From Thiobacillus sp. (lineage in GTDB: Bacteria; Pseudomonadota; Gammaproteobacteria; Burkholderiales; Thiobacillaceae), in contig JACKLQ010000001.1 in NCBI GenBank assembly GCA_024235835.1, positions 930,001-994,000 of the forward strand: a stretch of 64,000 bases of DNA, in the 5' to 3' direction. Shown here one piece after another: positions 19,097-26,017 of this stretch (within the stretch, counting starts at the first letter, position 1; the number at the start of each line of letters is the position of its first letter). The notes under the pieces were generated by a model. It searched no databases. It had not been told where the DNA came from and was given only the letters and a program-made list of their open reading frames with translations. A program made the position numbers and the translations under genes.

Positions 19097-19857
19097 GGTT
19101 CCCAATTCCACAGTTCAGGCAGTTGGCAAAGATCAGGAGTGGGAGGAAGAAAGACTTCCGAGGTGTTGGTGGTCTCTGTCTTGCTGCCCCTGCGCTTTTC
19201 ACAAGCACCTTGCCTGTGTGGATAGTCCGTCAGACTCTGGATCCGCCCGTTAGTCTGTTTCATGGCGACGTAGATGCTGTCCCGGCCTTCCTTCATTTCC
19301 ACGGACAAGCGGCCGCGCACATCCCCCGCGGGGTACCGACCCCAGGCGCTCAATAGCAGGTTGGTGCGGCGGATTTCCTTGGGGAACTGCTCGTAGGGAA
19401 TCTTCTTCCAGCCCCCGTTTTCCCAGACGAAGTAGATGGCGTTGGTGGCCGGGTAATCGTGGAACATGCATGTCTCCGAACCACTGATGGGCACCTTGAC
19501 GTAGACCTTGCCATCCACAATGTCGAGGATTTCCGGCTGGTAACGGGGACCGCCCTTGGACTTCCAGTACACCCCCATCTCGGGGTAGCAGAACTCGTAG
19601 TACTGGACGAGACCCCGCGGGTTCATGCCGGAGACAGGGAAACCACCGCCCCCCGAGGCCTCCCGCCGCTTGATGAGGATGACCCTGCCGTCATGGAGCT
19701 TGACCTCCTCGTCCCAGACCAGGGTGGTGGTGTCGGGGTCTTTAAGGGCTTTTTCCACGCCTTCCAGGATGCGCTTGCCCTGTTGGATCTGGTCGCAGGC
19801 GGCCAGCAGGGGCGCCATGGCCAGCGTCACCACCAGATACACCCATCGTCTCTGCAT
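19093..19857 (-). CDS. Predicted lipoprotein, function unknown, coupled to RTX lipase
   Basis: I do not recognise a characterised family. The 254 residues start with a lipoprotein signal: MQRR, a hydrophobic stretch and the lipobox LAAC with the acylated cysteine at residue 21. The residue after the cysteine is aspartate, which in enterobacteria is the inner-membrane retention signal. The mature part begins with an EEVKLHDGRVILIKRRE stretch and has few cysteines. AAGGGAAGG lies seven bases before the ATG. The stop overlaps the RTX start by four bases, so the two proteins are probably made together. It could protect the cell from the lipase or act as a folding or anchoring partner; both are inference. 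Confidence 0.75.
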   Translation of the reverse strand: MQRRWVYLVVTLAMAPLLAACDQIQQGKRILEGVEKALKDPDTTTLVWDEEVKLHDGRVILIKRREASGGGGFPVSGMNPRGLVQYYEFCYPEMGVYWKSKGGPRYQPEILDIVDGKVYVKVPISGSETCMFHDYPATNAIYFVWENGGWKKIPYEQFPKEIRRTNLLLSAWGRYPAGDVRGRLSVEMKEGRDSIYVAMKQTNGRIQSLTDYPHRQGACEKRRGSKTETTNTSEVFLPPTPDLCQLPELWNWEP

Positions 19858-19893
19858 GATTTGCCTTCCCTTACCGGGCCGCCATTATTCTGG

Positions 19894-19943
19894 GACCACT
19901 AATATGTGGTCGATAAAATACCCAGCGAACCAAGCCGGTTCAA
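19894..19943 (-). promoter_or_regulatory. Candidate promoter with palindromic operator for lipoprotein-RTX operon
   Basis: On the minus strand TTGAAC (19938-19943) and TATTTT (19915-19920) are separated by exactly 17 bases, a plausible sigma-70 promoter. Just downstream, over the expected start site, lies GACCACTAATATGTGGTC (19894-19911), a palindrome with perfect six-base arms and an AT-rich centre. This layout suits a repressor operator. It sits 37 bases before the lipoprotein ATG in the 273-base gap 19858-20130, which otherwise holds only a seven-base stem (CAACAGG-TGCTG-CCTGTTG near 20002-20020). Confidence 0.5.
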
Positions 19944-20130
19944 TTTGACGAAAGTAATATGGGCCTGGCTTTTTTCACCGCGACCATGTCTGACGGCTTG
20001 CCCAACAGGTGCTGCCTGTTGCCGGTTCGGTGTTGCCCAAGTTCCAGCTCAGGGACTTGGGGTTGCCCTATCAGGTACGATGGGTGATTCGGGACAGCGC
20101 TGGTGTTGCAACCAGGGTGCCTGCCAGGCT

Positions 20131-20349
20131 TCAGGGCTTCACCAGCTTGGCCTTGTCTACCTCATCCACGGCATCGAACCCCCAGGCCTCCCACGTGTAC
20201 CAGTCCTCCCCCAGGACTTCCATGGGGTGCTCGGTGCGGCCGGAGCCGTTGTCGCACTGGAGGTCGTCCGCCGGGCAGTATTTGTCGCAGCCCCAGCAGA
20301 TGCGCTCGGGGTGCTTGGGGTGCAGGGGGAACTTCTGGGGCTTCTTCAC
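20131..20349 (-). CDS. DUF3079 family small protein
   Basis: A 72-residue protein of unknown function. The start PQKFPLHPKHPERICWGCDK with CxxC and a following C, then TEHPMEVLGEDWYTW, fits the DUF3079 family as I recall it. Three cysteines (CWGC and YC) suggest a metal site, but that is inference. The start codon is GTG. It is the last gene of the minus-strand run that begins with narK1, 86 bases after the SPASM radical SAM gene. Confidence 0.7.
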   Translation of the reverse strand: MKKPQKFPLHPKHPERICWGCDKYCPADDLQCDNGSGRTEHPMEVLGEDWYTWEAWGFDAVDEVDKAKLVKP

Positions 20350-20435
20350 GATGGGGCGGGCAGCAGGATGATCACGCTACCAGCGTAGCCCACCCGACGG
20401 CCCCCGTGCTGCGGCGGCCCCGGGGTGCCGGTTCA

Positions 20436-21383
20436 TCAATAGGCGATGCAGGATTCGCACACGGTGCCCGTCACGTCCCGCTTCAGGTGGGCGGCCCGCA
20501 GGGCCACGAAGGCGGGGGAGTTCCAGGCTTCCATGAAGGACTGCTTGTTCAGGTCTCCCATGGTCCACTTGGAGTTGGCGTCGAAGCAGCAGGCCGAGAG
20601 CATGCCTTCCGCGGTGACATGGCCTTCGGTGAAGGCGGACCAGCAGGGCAAAGGCTCCCGCAGGGCCTCCAGGCGACCCTGGTTGCCGGCGGTGGGGCGG
20701 TAGCCCAGTTCCTCTTCCCGCTGGGTGGCGAAGGCGCCCATGGAATACAGGGGCAGCCAGTAGTGCTGGTCCACGTAGGGCCGCACGCGCTCGTTGAGCA
20801 GGGCTTCCATCTTGGCGAGCTGTTCGCCGTCGTAATGGATCGACGAGGCGTACAGGCCGGTCTTGTAGCCCTTTTCCTGGCGGATTTCCCAGGTGGACTT
20901 GATGTTATCCAGGGCACGGTAGAACAGCTTGCCCGACACGGCCATGATCTTCTTGAACTGCTCCTCGTCCGCCGCGTTGCAGGACCACTTGAGGGAGTCC
21001 AGCCCCGCCTCCATGCAGGCGTCCACGGCCTCGGGGAATGACATGGAGGCATTGGAAGTGAGGAAAACGTAAGGCATGCCGATCTCGGACTTCAGATACT
21101 TGATGCAGTCCACCAGGAGGCGGGGGTTCATGAAGGATTCGCCCAGGTAGAACACCCCGATCTCCTCCACGCCGGCGTCGCGCATCTCCCTGGTGATGCG
21201 CTTGAACAGGTTGAAATCCATGTCCCACTTGGGCTGCTTCTCCCGGGTGCGCAGGGCGCAGAAGCCGCAGCGGTAGTTGCAGCGGGGCGATATCTCGATC
21301 TTCACGCTCTTGGGCGCGGGCAACTCGGCCTTCTGGTATTCCAGCGGGATCTTGGTGATGGCGTCGATACGGTCGGTGATCAT
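20436..21383 (-). CDS. Radical SAM/SPASM domain protein, substrate unknown
   Basis: A 315-residue radical SAM enzyme. The 4Fe-4S/SAM motif CNYRCGFC lies near residue 34, and a C-terminal SPASM-like cluster segment carries ACCFD and, at the very end, CESC. The middle has the usual TIM-barrel features. A good ribosome site (GAGGA) precedes the ATG. It lies 76 bases after ubiT, past a strong hairpin, so it may be a tail gene of the ubi operon. The substrate is unknown; a link to quinone or anaerobic metabolism is suggested only by position. Confidence 0.85.
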   Translation of the reverse strand: MITDRIDAITKIPLEYQKAELPAPKSVKIEISPRCNYRCGFCALRTREKQPKWDMDFNLFKRITREMRDAGVEEIGVFYLGESFMNPRLLVDCIKYLKSEIGMPYVFLTSNASMSFPEAVDACMEAGLDSLKWSCNAADEEQFKKIMAVSGKLFYRALDNIKSTWEIRQEKGYKTGLYASSIHYDGEQLAKMEALLNERVRPYVDQHYWLPLYSMGAFATQREEELGYRPTAGNQGRLEALREPLPCWSAFTEGHVTAEGMLSACCFDANSKWTMGDLNKQSFMEAWNSPAFVALRAAHLKRDVTGTVCESCIAY

Positions 21384-21437
21384 GGTGCTCTTCCTCTGGG
21401 GCGTTGGGGCTGATGGGCTGCGTCGTTAGTGGTTCAC

Positions 21438-21459
21438 GGGCCTCGGGGATACGAGGCCC
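21438..21459 (-). terminator. Perfect 8-bp hairpin directly after the ubiT stop codon
   Basis: GGGCCTCG-GGGATA-CGAGGCCC forms a perfect eight-base stem immediately adjoining the ubiT stop. No run of T follows on the transcribed strand, so it is not a canonical intrinsic terminator. It could stabilise the upstream mRNA end or reduce read-through into the radical SAM gene. Confidence 0.4.
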
Positions 21460-21996
21460 TCAGGGTTTCAATGACATTTGGCGCAGGCGTAGCGTCAGCA
21501 TGCCCAGGGGTCCGGGCATCTTTTCCGCCAGGACTTCCAGTTCGACCGAGTCCAGCATGTTCTTCACCGTGAGGCCCAGGTCGGTATCGCCCTCGATGAG
21601 CAGGCGGCGGTTGAAGAACAGGGTGTCAGGGTCTTCCAGGCGCAGGGCCAGGCGGGCGAAGTCCTGGGTGGTGGCTGTGAAAGTCACGTCCGCCTGACCG
21701 TTGGGCTCGGCGTGGAAGCCGCCAGGACCCACGGAAAAATACAGGCGCAGGCCCATGTCCTTCACCATCACGCAGAAGCGCCGCCCCCGCAGATGGTCCC
21801 AGTCCAGGTCCCGCAAGGCGGGCCAGGCCGCCAGGTTGCATGCGGCGGCGAAGGCGCGTGAGGCGGGCCAGGGGGGCAGCCTGGTGATGATCCGGGCCAA
21901 GGGCTTGGGAAACTGACCGGGGAACTTGCCGGTGAGCGCACGAGGGAGTGCACGAGGAAACGCGCTAGGCAGGAAAGCAGGCAGTTGCATCATCAA
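21460..21996 (-). CDS. ubiT: UbiT, SCP2-domain accessory factor of O2-independent ubiquinone synthesis
   Basis: A lipid-binding SCP2-type protein that, with UbiU and UbiV, allows ubiquinone synthesis without oxygen (known from E. coli YhbT). The 178 residues are close to the usual length. An N-terminal P/L-rich amphipathic stretch precedes the SCP2 domain (about 60-160), with GLRLYFSVGPGGF and LLIEGDTDLGLTVKNMLD recognisable. The start overlaps the ubiV stop by four bases. Location beside ubiU, ubiV and the nitrate reductase genes strongly supports the call. Confidence 0.92.
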   Translation of the reverse strand: MMMQLPAFLPSAFPRALPRALTGKFPGQFPKPLARIITRLPPWPASRAFAAACNLAAWPALRDLDWDHLRGRRFCVMVKDMGLRLYFSVGPGGFHAEPNGQADVTFTATTQDFARLALRLEDPDTLFFNRRLLIEGDTDLGLTVKNMLDSVELEVLAEKMPGPLGMLTLRLRQMSLKP

Positions 21997-22892
21997 GCTC
22001 CTTGGTAAGCCATGCCAGCCTCACCCAGCCAGTAGCCATCGCAAGGCTGGCCGGGCATGAAGCGGTCGAGTTTCTTGGTGGCGTCCGGCGTGGCGATGTT
22101 GCCGTCCAGCAGGGCGCGGAACACCTCAACCACCCGGCCCATCTGGCGGGCCTGGGGCGAGAGCCGCAGCACGTCCACACCGGTATCGCGCAGTTCATCC
22201 AGCCTGTGCGCCAGGTTCATGACCTTGGCGGACTGGGTCTGGATGCCGTTGAGGGTGAGAAAGTCCTCCCCTTCCCGGCTGCGCAGGGTGAGGCCGTCCG
22301 GGTGGTCCAGGCATTTGAACTGGCAGTCGTCCTTCTGCAGGTTGTAATGGCGGGCGGTGAAGCAGCGGGCGGAGAAAGCCAGGGGCAGACGGCCGTAGCT
22401 GAACAACTCGGTTTCCAAGCCGGCGGGATAGGCCTCGGAGCCCAGCATGGCGGCCAGCATATCCCGGGGCATTTCCACGGGGGGCACCCAGCGCTTGGCG
22501 CCCATGTCCGCCAGCATGGCCAGGGTATCCGGGTTGTAGGCGTTGAGGGTGGGCCCGGCGACGAAGGGCCGGCCCGCCTCCGCCAGCAGGCGCACTGCGC
22601 CCCATTCGTTGGCCTCGGCTGAAAAACGCTCATCGGCCACCAGCTTGCGCAGGGCCTTCAGGTCGGATTCCGATTCGATGAGGGTCTGGGTGGAAATCAC
22701 CACCTCCTTGCCCGCGGCGGCCAGCTTCTCCGCCAGGTCCAGGTAGTCCGCCAGGCGCAGCAGGTGGCGGCGGGAGCACACGGTCTCGCCAAGGTAGACG
22801 ATGTCCACGGGCCAGCCGGCGGCGGCCTCGTAGAAGGCCAGGGTGTCTTCCCGGGACCAGTAGTAGAGGAGCGGGCCGAGGGAAATCTTCAT
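21993..22892 (-). CDS. ubiV: UbiV, U32-family Fe-S protein of O2-independent ubiquinone hydroxylation
   Basis: Partner of UbiU in hydroxylating ubiquinone precursors when oxygen is absent. The 299 residues start MKISLGPLLYYWSREDTLAFY, typical of UbiV. Cysteine 39 (LGETVCSRRH) matches the position of the first cluster ligand in the E. coli protein, and three more lie in FSARCFTARHYNLQKDDC and the following FKC. All four candidate 4Fe-4S ligands are thus present. It overlaps ubiT and is separated from ubiU by a 106-base spacer with an inverted repeat. Confidence 0.94.
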   Translation of the reverse strand: MKISLGPLLYYWSREDTLAFYEAAAGWPVDIVYLGETVCSRRHLLRLADYLDLAEKLAAAGKEVVISTQTLIESESDLKALRKLVADERFSAEANEWGAVRLLAEAGRPFVAGPTLNAYNPDTLAMLADMGAKRWVPPVEMPRDMLAAMLGSEAYPAGLETELFSYGRLPLAFSARCFTARHYNLQKDDCQFKCLDHPDGLTLRSREGEDFLTLNGIQTQSAKVMNLAHRLDELRDTGVDVLRLSPQARQMGRVVEVFRALLDGNIATPDATKKLDRFMPGQPCDGYWLGEAGMAYQGA

Positions 22893-22897
22893 GATTC

Positions 22898-22993
22898 AGT
22901 AAAGGGGGAAGGGGGAAGGGTAAAGGGTGCGTGGGGCGGGGGTTTCACCCTTCCCCCTTGAGCGCCGGAGGCGCGGACCCTTCCCCCTTCACT
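22898..22993. repeat. G-rich inverted repeat between ubiU and ubiV
   Basis: AGTAAAGGGGGAAGGG (22898-22913) is matched by its near-perfect complement CCCTTCCCCCTTCACT (22978-22993), 15 of 16 bases. Inside lie further GGGGGAAGGG/CCCTTCCCCC copies and a GCGCCGGAGGCGC stem. The spacer could fold into a long hairpin in the mRNA. Similar G-tract elements occur at 25376-25472 and 32825-32882. Confidence 0.65.
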
Positions 22994-22998
22994 AACAG

Positions 22999-24006
22999 TC
23001 ATTTCCAAGGCCGGTAATAGGCACCCAGGGTGTGCATGCTGCCCTCGGAGACCTTGTTGAGTTCCGCCATCCAGGCGGGATTGGGCTTGAAGCTGTCGGC
23101 GTTGCGCTTCACCGCGTCGATGGCGGCCCGCCAGACCTTTGTGACCTGGGCCACATAGGCGGGACTGCGCTGGCGGCCCTCGATCTTGATGGCGGCTATC
23201 CCTAAGCGGGCCATCTCCGGCAGCATTTCCATGCTGTTCAGGCTGGTGGGTTCCTCCAGGGCGTAGTAGGTCTCGCCCTGGACCTCGAAGCGGCCCTTGC
23301 ACAGGGTGGGGTAGCCCGCCTTCTCGTTGTCGGCATAGCGGTCGATGAGCACGCCGTTGAGGCGGGTCTCCATGCCCTGGGGGGTCTGCTCCCAGCGCAC
23401 GGCGTGGCCCGGGGAGCAGGCGCCGAAGGTGTTGGGGGAATCGCCGCAGGCGTAGGAGGACAGCAGGCAGCGACCCTCCACCATGACGCACAGGCCGCCG
23501 AAGCCGAACAGTTCGATCTCCACGTCCGTGTGCTGCACCACGTTCTCCACCTGGGCCAGGGACAGCACCCGGGGCAGCACGGCACGCTGGATGCCGAAGC
23601 GCTCGCGGTAGAAGTTCACCGCCTCGTAGCTGGTGGCGGAGCCCTGCACGGAGAGATGCAGGCGCAGTTCCGGATGGGTCTTGCGGGCGTAGGCCATGAG
23701 GCCCGGGTCCGCCAGGATGATGGCGTCCACGCCAGAGGTGGCGGCGGTGTCCACGGCGGCATGCCAGCGGGCCAGGGTGGCGGGCTGGGGGTAGGTGTTC
23801 AGGGCCATGAGCACCTTGGCGCCCTTGGCATGGGCGTAGCGGATGCCCTCGGCCAGGGCCTTGTTGTCGAAGTTCAGGCCCGAGAAGTTGCGGGCGTTGG
23901 TGTTGTCCTTTAGGCCCAGATAGACGCCGTCGGCGCCGTTGTCCACGGCGGCCTTCAGGGCCGGCAGGCTGCCAGCGGGGCAGATGAGTTCAAGCAGGGG
24001 CTTCAT
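22999..24006 (-). CDS. ubiU: UbiU, U32-family Fe-S protein of O2-independent ubiquinone hydroxylation
   Basis: Forms a heterodimer with UbiV for oxygen-independent ubiquinone synthesis. The 335 residues start MKPLLELICPAGSLPALKAA, with the U32 hallmark ADGVYLGLKD. Conserved cysteines in GGLCVMVEGRC, SYACGDSPNTFGAC and TLCKGRF provide the cluster ligands. It overlaps the upstream radical SAM gene by four bases. Prephenate, as the hydroxyl donor, is known for the E. coli system and not visible here. Confidence 0.95.
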   Translation of the reverse strand: MKPLLELICPAGSLPALKAAVDNGADGVYLGLKDNTNARNFSGLNFDNKALAEGIRYAHAKGAKVLMALNTYPQPATLARWHAAVDTAATSGVDAIILADPGLMAYARKTHPELRLHLSVQGSATSYEAVNFYRERFGIQRAVLPRVLSLAQVENVVQHTDVEIELFGFGGLCVMVEGRCLLSSYACGDSPNTFGACSPGHAVRWEQTPQGMETRLNGVLIDRYADNEKAGYPTLCKGRFEVQGETYYALEEPTSLNSMEMLPEMARLGIAAIKIEGRQRSPAYVAQVTKVWRAAIDAVKRNADSFKPNPAWMAELNKVSEGSMHTLGAYYRPWK

Positions 24007-24995
24007 AGATCGATGAAAGATTCGGGTTCCGGCTCGGGCATATCGTCGTTATAAACACCTTCTAGTCCGCTTTTGTGTCCAGAAAGAGCACTGCCCTGGC
24101 GTGTGCCCCGCCGTTCCAGCTCGGCCACGATGGCATTCACCACGGGCCACTTCTGGCTGCACCAGGTTGGCGCAAGCAGCAGTTGCGCGGGGGCGGTGCC
24201 GGTGACCCGGTGGTAGATCACATCGTGGGGGGTACGCTCGATGAGGTCGGCGGCAATCTGCACGTATTCCTCAAGACTGAGGGGGACATACTCCCCCCGC
24301 CGCCACTCGTTGGCGAGCTGGGTGCCCTTCACCACGTGGAGGGGATGGAGCTTCAAGCCGTCGGTGCCGATGTCCATGACGATGTCCAGGGTCTCCAGGC
24401 TATGCCAGGCCGCCTCGCCGGGCATTCCGGCGATGAGGTGGGTGCAAACGGGAATTCCACGGGCACGGGCCGCTTTGCAGGTGTGGATGTACTCCTGCAG
24501 GCCGTGCCCCCGGTTAACCCGCTTCAGGCTTTCATCGAAGGCGGACTGCAGGCCCAGTTCCAACCAGACTTCCAGCCCCTGGTGCTGATAAGACGCCAGG
24601 AGGTCCAGCACGGCGGGAGGCACGCAGTCCGGCCGGGTGCCCACGGAAAGGCCGATCATGCCTTCCAGGGCCATGGCCTGGTCGTACATGCTCTTGAGGG
24701 AATCCACGTGGGCGTAGGTGTTGGTATAGGCCTGGAAGTAGGCCATGTACTTGCGTGCCCTGGTGCGCCGGGCGATGCCCCGGCGGCCGGAAGCCAGCTG
24801 GTCATGGAGGGGGGCTGGCTGGCGCCCGTTGGGGCTGAAGGAGGCGTTGTTGCAAAAGGTGCAACCGCCGATGCCCTTGCTGCCGTCCCGGTTGGGGCAG
24901 GTAAAGCCCGCATCCAGGGCGATCTTGTGCACACGCTCTCCATGCTTGTGTTTGAGCCACTGGCCGAAGGTGTGCACGCGATCGGACAACATCAT
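24003..24995 (-). CDS. YhcC-type radical SAM protein (TIGR01212 family)
   Basis: A radical SAM protein of 330 residues, the family length. The N-terminal TFGQWLKHKHGERVHKIALD and the cluster motif CPNRDGSKGIGGCTFCN (widely spaced first cysteine) are hallmarks of the YhcC group. The function is unsettled; it is often found beside respiratory or anaerobic genes. Here its stop overlaps the ubiU start (ATGA), so it is very probably made with UbiUVT. AGGAG lies about 12 bases upstream of the first of two adjacent ATG codons. Confidence 0.88.
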   Translation of the reverse strand: MMLSDRVHTFGQWLKHKHGERVHKIALDAGFTCPNRDGSKGIGGCTFCNNASFSPNGRQPAPLHDQLASGRRGIARRTRARKYMAYFQAYTNTYAHVDSLKSMYDQAMALEGMIGLSVGTRPDCVPPAVLDLLASYQHQGLEVWLELGLQSAFDESLKRVNRGHGLQEYIHTCKAARARGIPVCTHLIAGMPGEAAWHSLETLDIVMDIGTDGLKLHPLHVVKGTQLANEWRRGEYVPLSLEEYVQIAADLIERTPHDVIYHRVTGTAPAQLLLAPTWCSQKWPVVNAIVAELERRGTRQGSALSGHKSGLEGVYNDDMPEPEPESFIDL

Positions 24996-25013
24996 GTTTC
25001 GTAGCTTACTCCT

Positions 25014-25298
25014 TCAGACGGCCTTGACGACAAAGTCGATCATCACGCCATCCTCGCCCTGCTCCAGATAGTTGATTTCCACCCGGTCGCCGTAGCGGGC
25101 AAGCATCTGCTGCAGCAGGGGGATGGGGTTGTGGTCGTTGATGAAACGCATGCGCTCGCCGGGCTGGAGGGAGTCCAGGGCGCCGAAGATGGCGGCATGG
25201 CGGAAGCGCTTGGCGATGCCACGGGCGTCGAAGCCGTAGATGCCGTCGGGGCGGTTGTGGTTGTGGACGATGGGCTGGACGGGGATGTTGATGTTCAT
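25014..25298 (-). CDS. DUF2249 domain protein
   Basis: A 94-residue cytoplasmic protein. The segment around FDARGIAKRFRHAAIFGALDSLQPGERM and the NDHNPIPLLQQM motif match the DUF2249 family, related in fold to TusA-like proteins. Members are often encoded among denitrification and nitrosative-stress genes, as here between the nar and ubi genes. There is no cysteine at a TusA-like active-site position. AAGG lies eight bases before the ATG. The molecular role is unknown. Confidence 0.8.
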   Translation of the reverse strand: MNINIPVQPIVHNHNRPDGIYGFDARGIAKRFRHAAIFGALDSLQPGERMRFINDHNPIPLLQQMLARYGDRVEINYLEQGEDGVMIDFVVKAV

Positions 25299-25375
25299 GG
25301 AAATGCCTTGGGATTCAGTCAGTGGAGGAGCCTGGATAGTCGAGTGGATTACTGGGTCTTGCCTTGATTAATGTC

Positions 25376-25472
25376 AGGGGCAAGGGGCAAGGGGCAAGCC
25401 AGCCTGATCAACCTACAGCAACCGTTTGCTTTCCCTGTGCCTGCAGGCCCCAAACGCCGCCCTTGCCCCTTG
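25376..25472. repeat. G-rich tandem with downstream complement (DUF2249/DsrC-like spacer)
   Basis: Three tandem copies of a GGGGCAA unit (25376-25398) are followed by the complement CCTTGCCCCTTG (25461-25472), allowing a stem of at least 12 bases. It lies in the 182-base gap 25299-25480. It resembles the spacers at 22898-22993 and 32825-32882 in style but not in exact sequence. Confidence 0.55.
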
Positions 25473-25480
25473 ATCCTGCC

Positions 25481-25888
25481 TCAGTGTTCCCCCTTGGTCT
25501 TGCGGATGCCGGCCATGCGATTGCCCTGCTTCTGGGGCCCTCCCATGGGAAAGATGTCATGGAGATAACGGCTGTTACCCCGTTCCGGCCCCCAATATTG
25601 ACGGAAATGCTTCACCATATCCCTTACTGGTGACTGAACGCCGTGCTCCTCGTAATACTCGCGGATGAAACGGATCACTTCCCAATGCTCATCCGTCAAG
25701 GTCAGCCCCTCCTGGGCCGCCAGGGCTACCGCATAGTTCTCGCTCCATTCGTCCATGTTCAGGATGTAGCCTTCCGGATCGGTCAACACCTCCTTGCCAT
25801 CCACCATGAGCTTGCGGGTATAGATGGCGTAGGGGTTGGTGGTATTCACCGCATCGTCCCGGTAATGAATTTTTGGCATCTCATACAT
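25481..25888 (-). CDS. DsrC/TusE-family protein lacking all cysteines
   Basis: A 135-residue DsrC-fold protein. The ATG at 25888 is chosen because GAGG lies eight bases upstream; an ATG two codons earlier would abut it. The core is intact: DPEGYILNMDEWSENYAVAL, EGLTLTDEHWEVIRFIREYY and the C-terminal RYLHDIFPMGGPQKQGNRMA. DsrC normally has two cysteines in its C-terminal arm and TusE has one. Here the KQAC-type position is KQGN and the tail ends KGEH, and the whole protein has no cysteine. It therefore cannot carry a persulfide or trisulfide. Cysteine-free members (the RspA-type group) are thought to be regulatory. It follows narI by 129 bases. Confidence 0.88.
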   Translation of the reverse strand: MYEMPKIHYRDDAVNTTNPYAIYTRKLMVDGKEVLTDPEGYILNMDEWSENYAVALAAQEGLTLTDEHWEVIRFIREYYEEHGVQSPVRDMVKHFRQYWGPERGNSRYLHDIFPMGGPQKQGNRMAGIRKTKGEH

Positions 25889-25917
25889 GATCATATCCTC
25901 ATGTTTTTAAATAAAAC

Positions 25918-25994
25918 CCGCCGTGCGCATTCCGTGAAAACATGCGGGACGCATCGCTGAGGAAGGCACGGAATAAATGTTACACGCACGGCGG
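25918..25994 (-). promoter_or_regulatory. Nested long hairpin between narI and the DsrC-like gene
   Basis: CCGCCGTGCG (25918-25927) pairs perfectly with CGCACGGCGG (25985-25994). Inside, CATTCCGTG (25928-25936) pairs with CACGGAAT (25967-25974), and ATGCG-GGA-CGCAT sits near the tip. A T/A-rich tract follows towards the DsrC-like gene on the minus strand (TTTTATTTAAAAA), so this may end or attenuate the nar transcript. Confidence 0.5.
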
Positions 25995-26017
25995 TAAAGT
26001 CACTTACCAGGGGCTCC

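Noticed and set aside
20002..20020. The stem CAACAGG-TGCTG-CCTGTTG as a terminator of the DUF3079 gene
   Set aside because: The stem is short and no T-run follows on either strand, so it was not called as a terminator.
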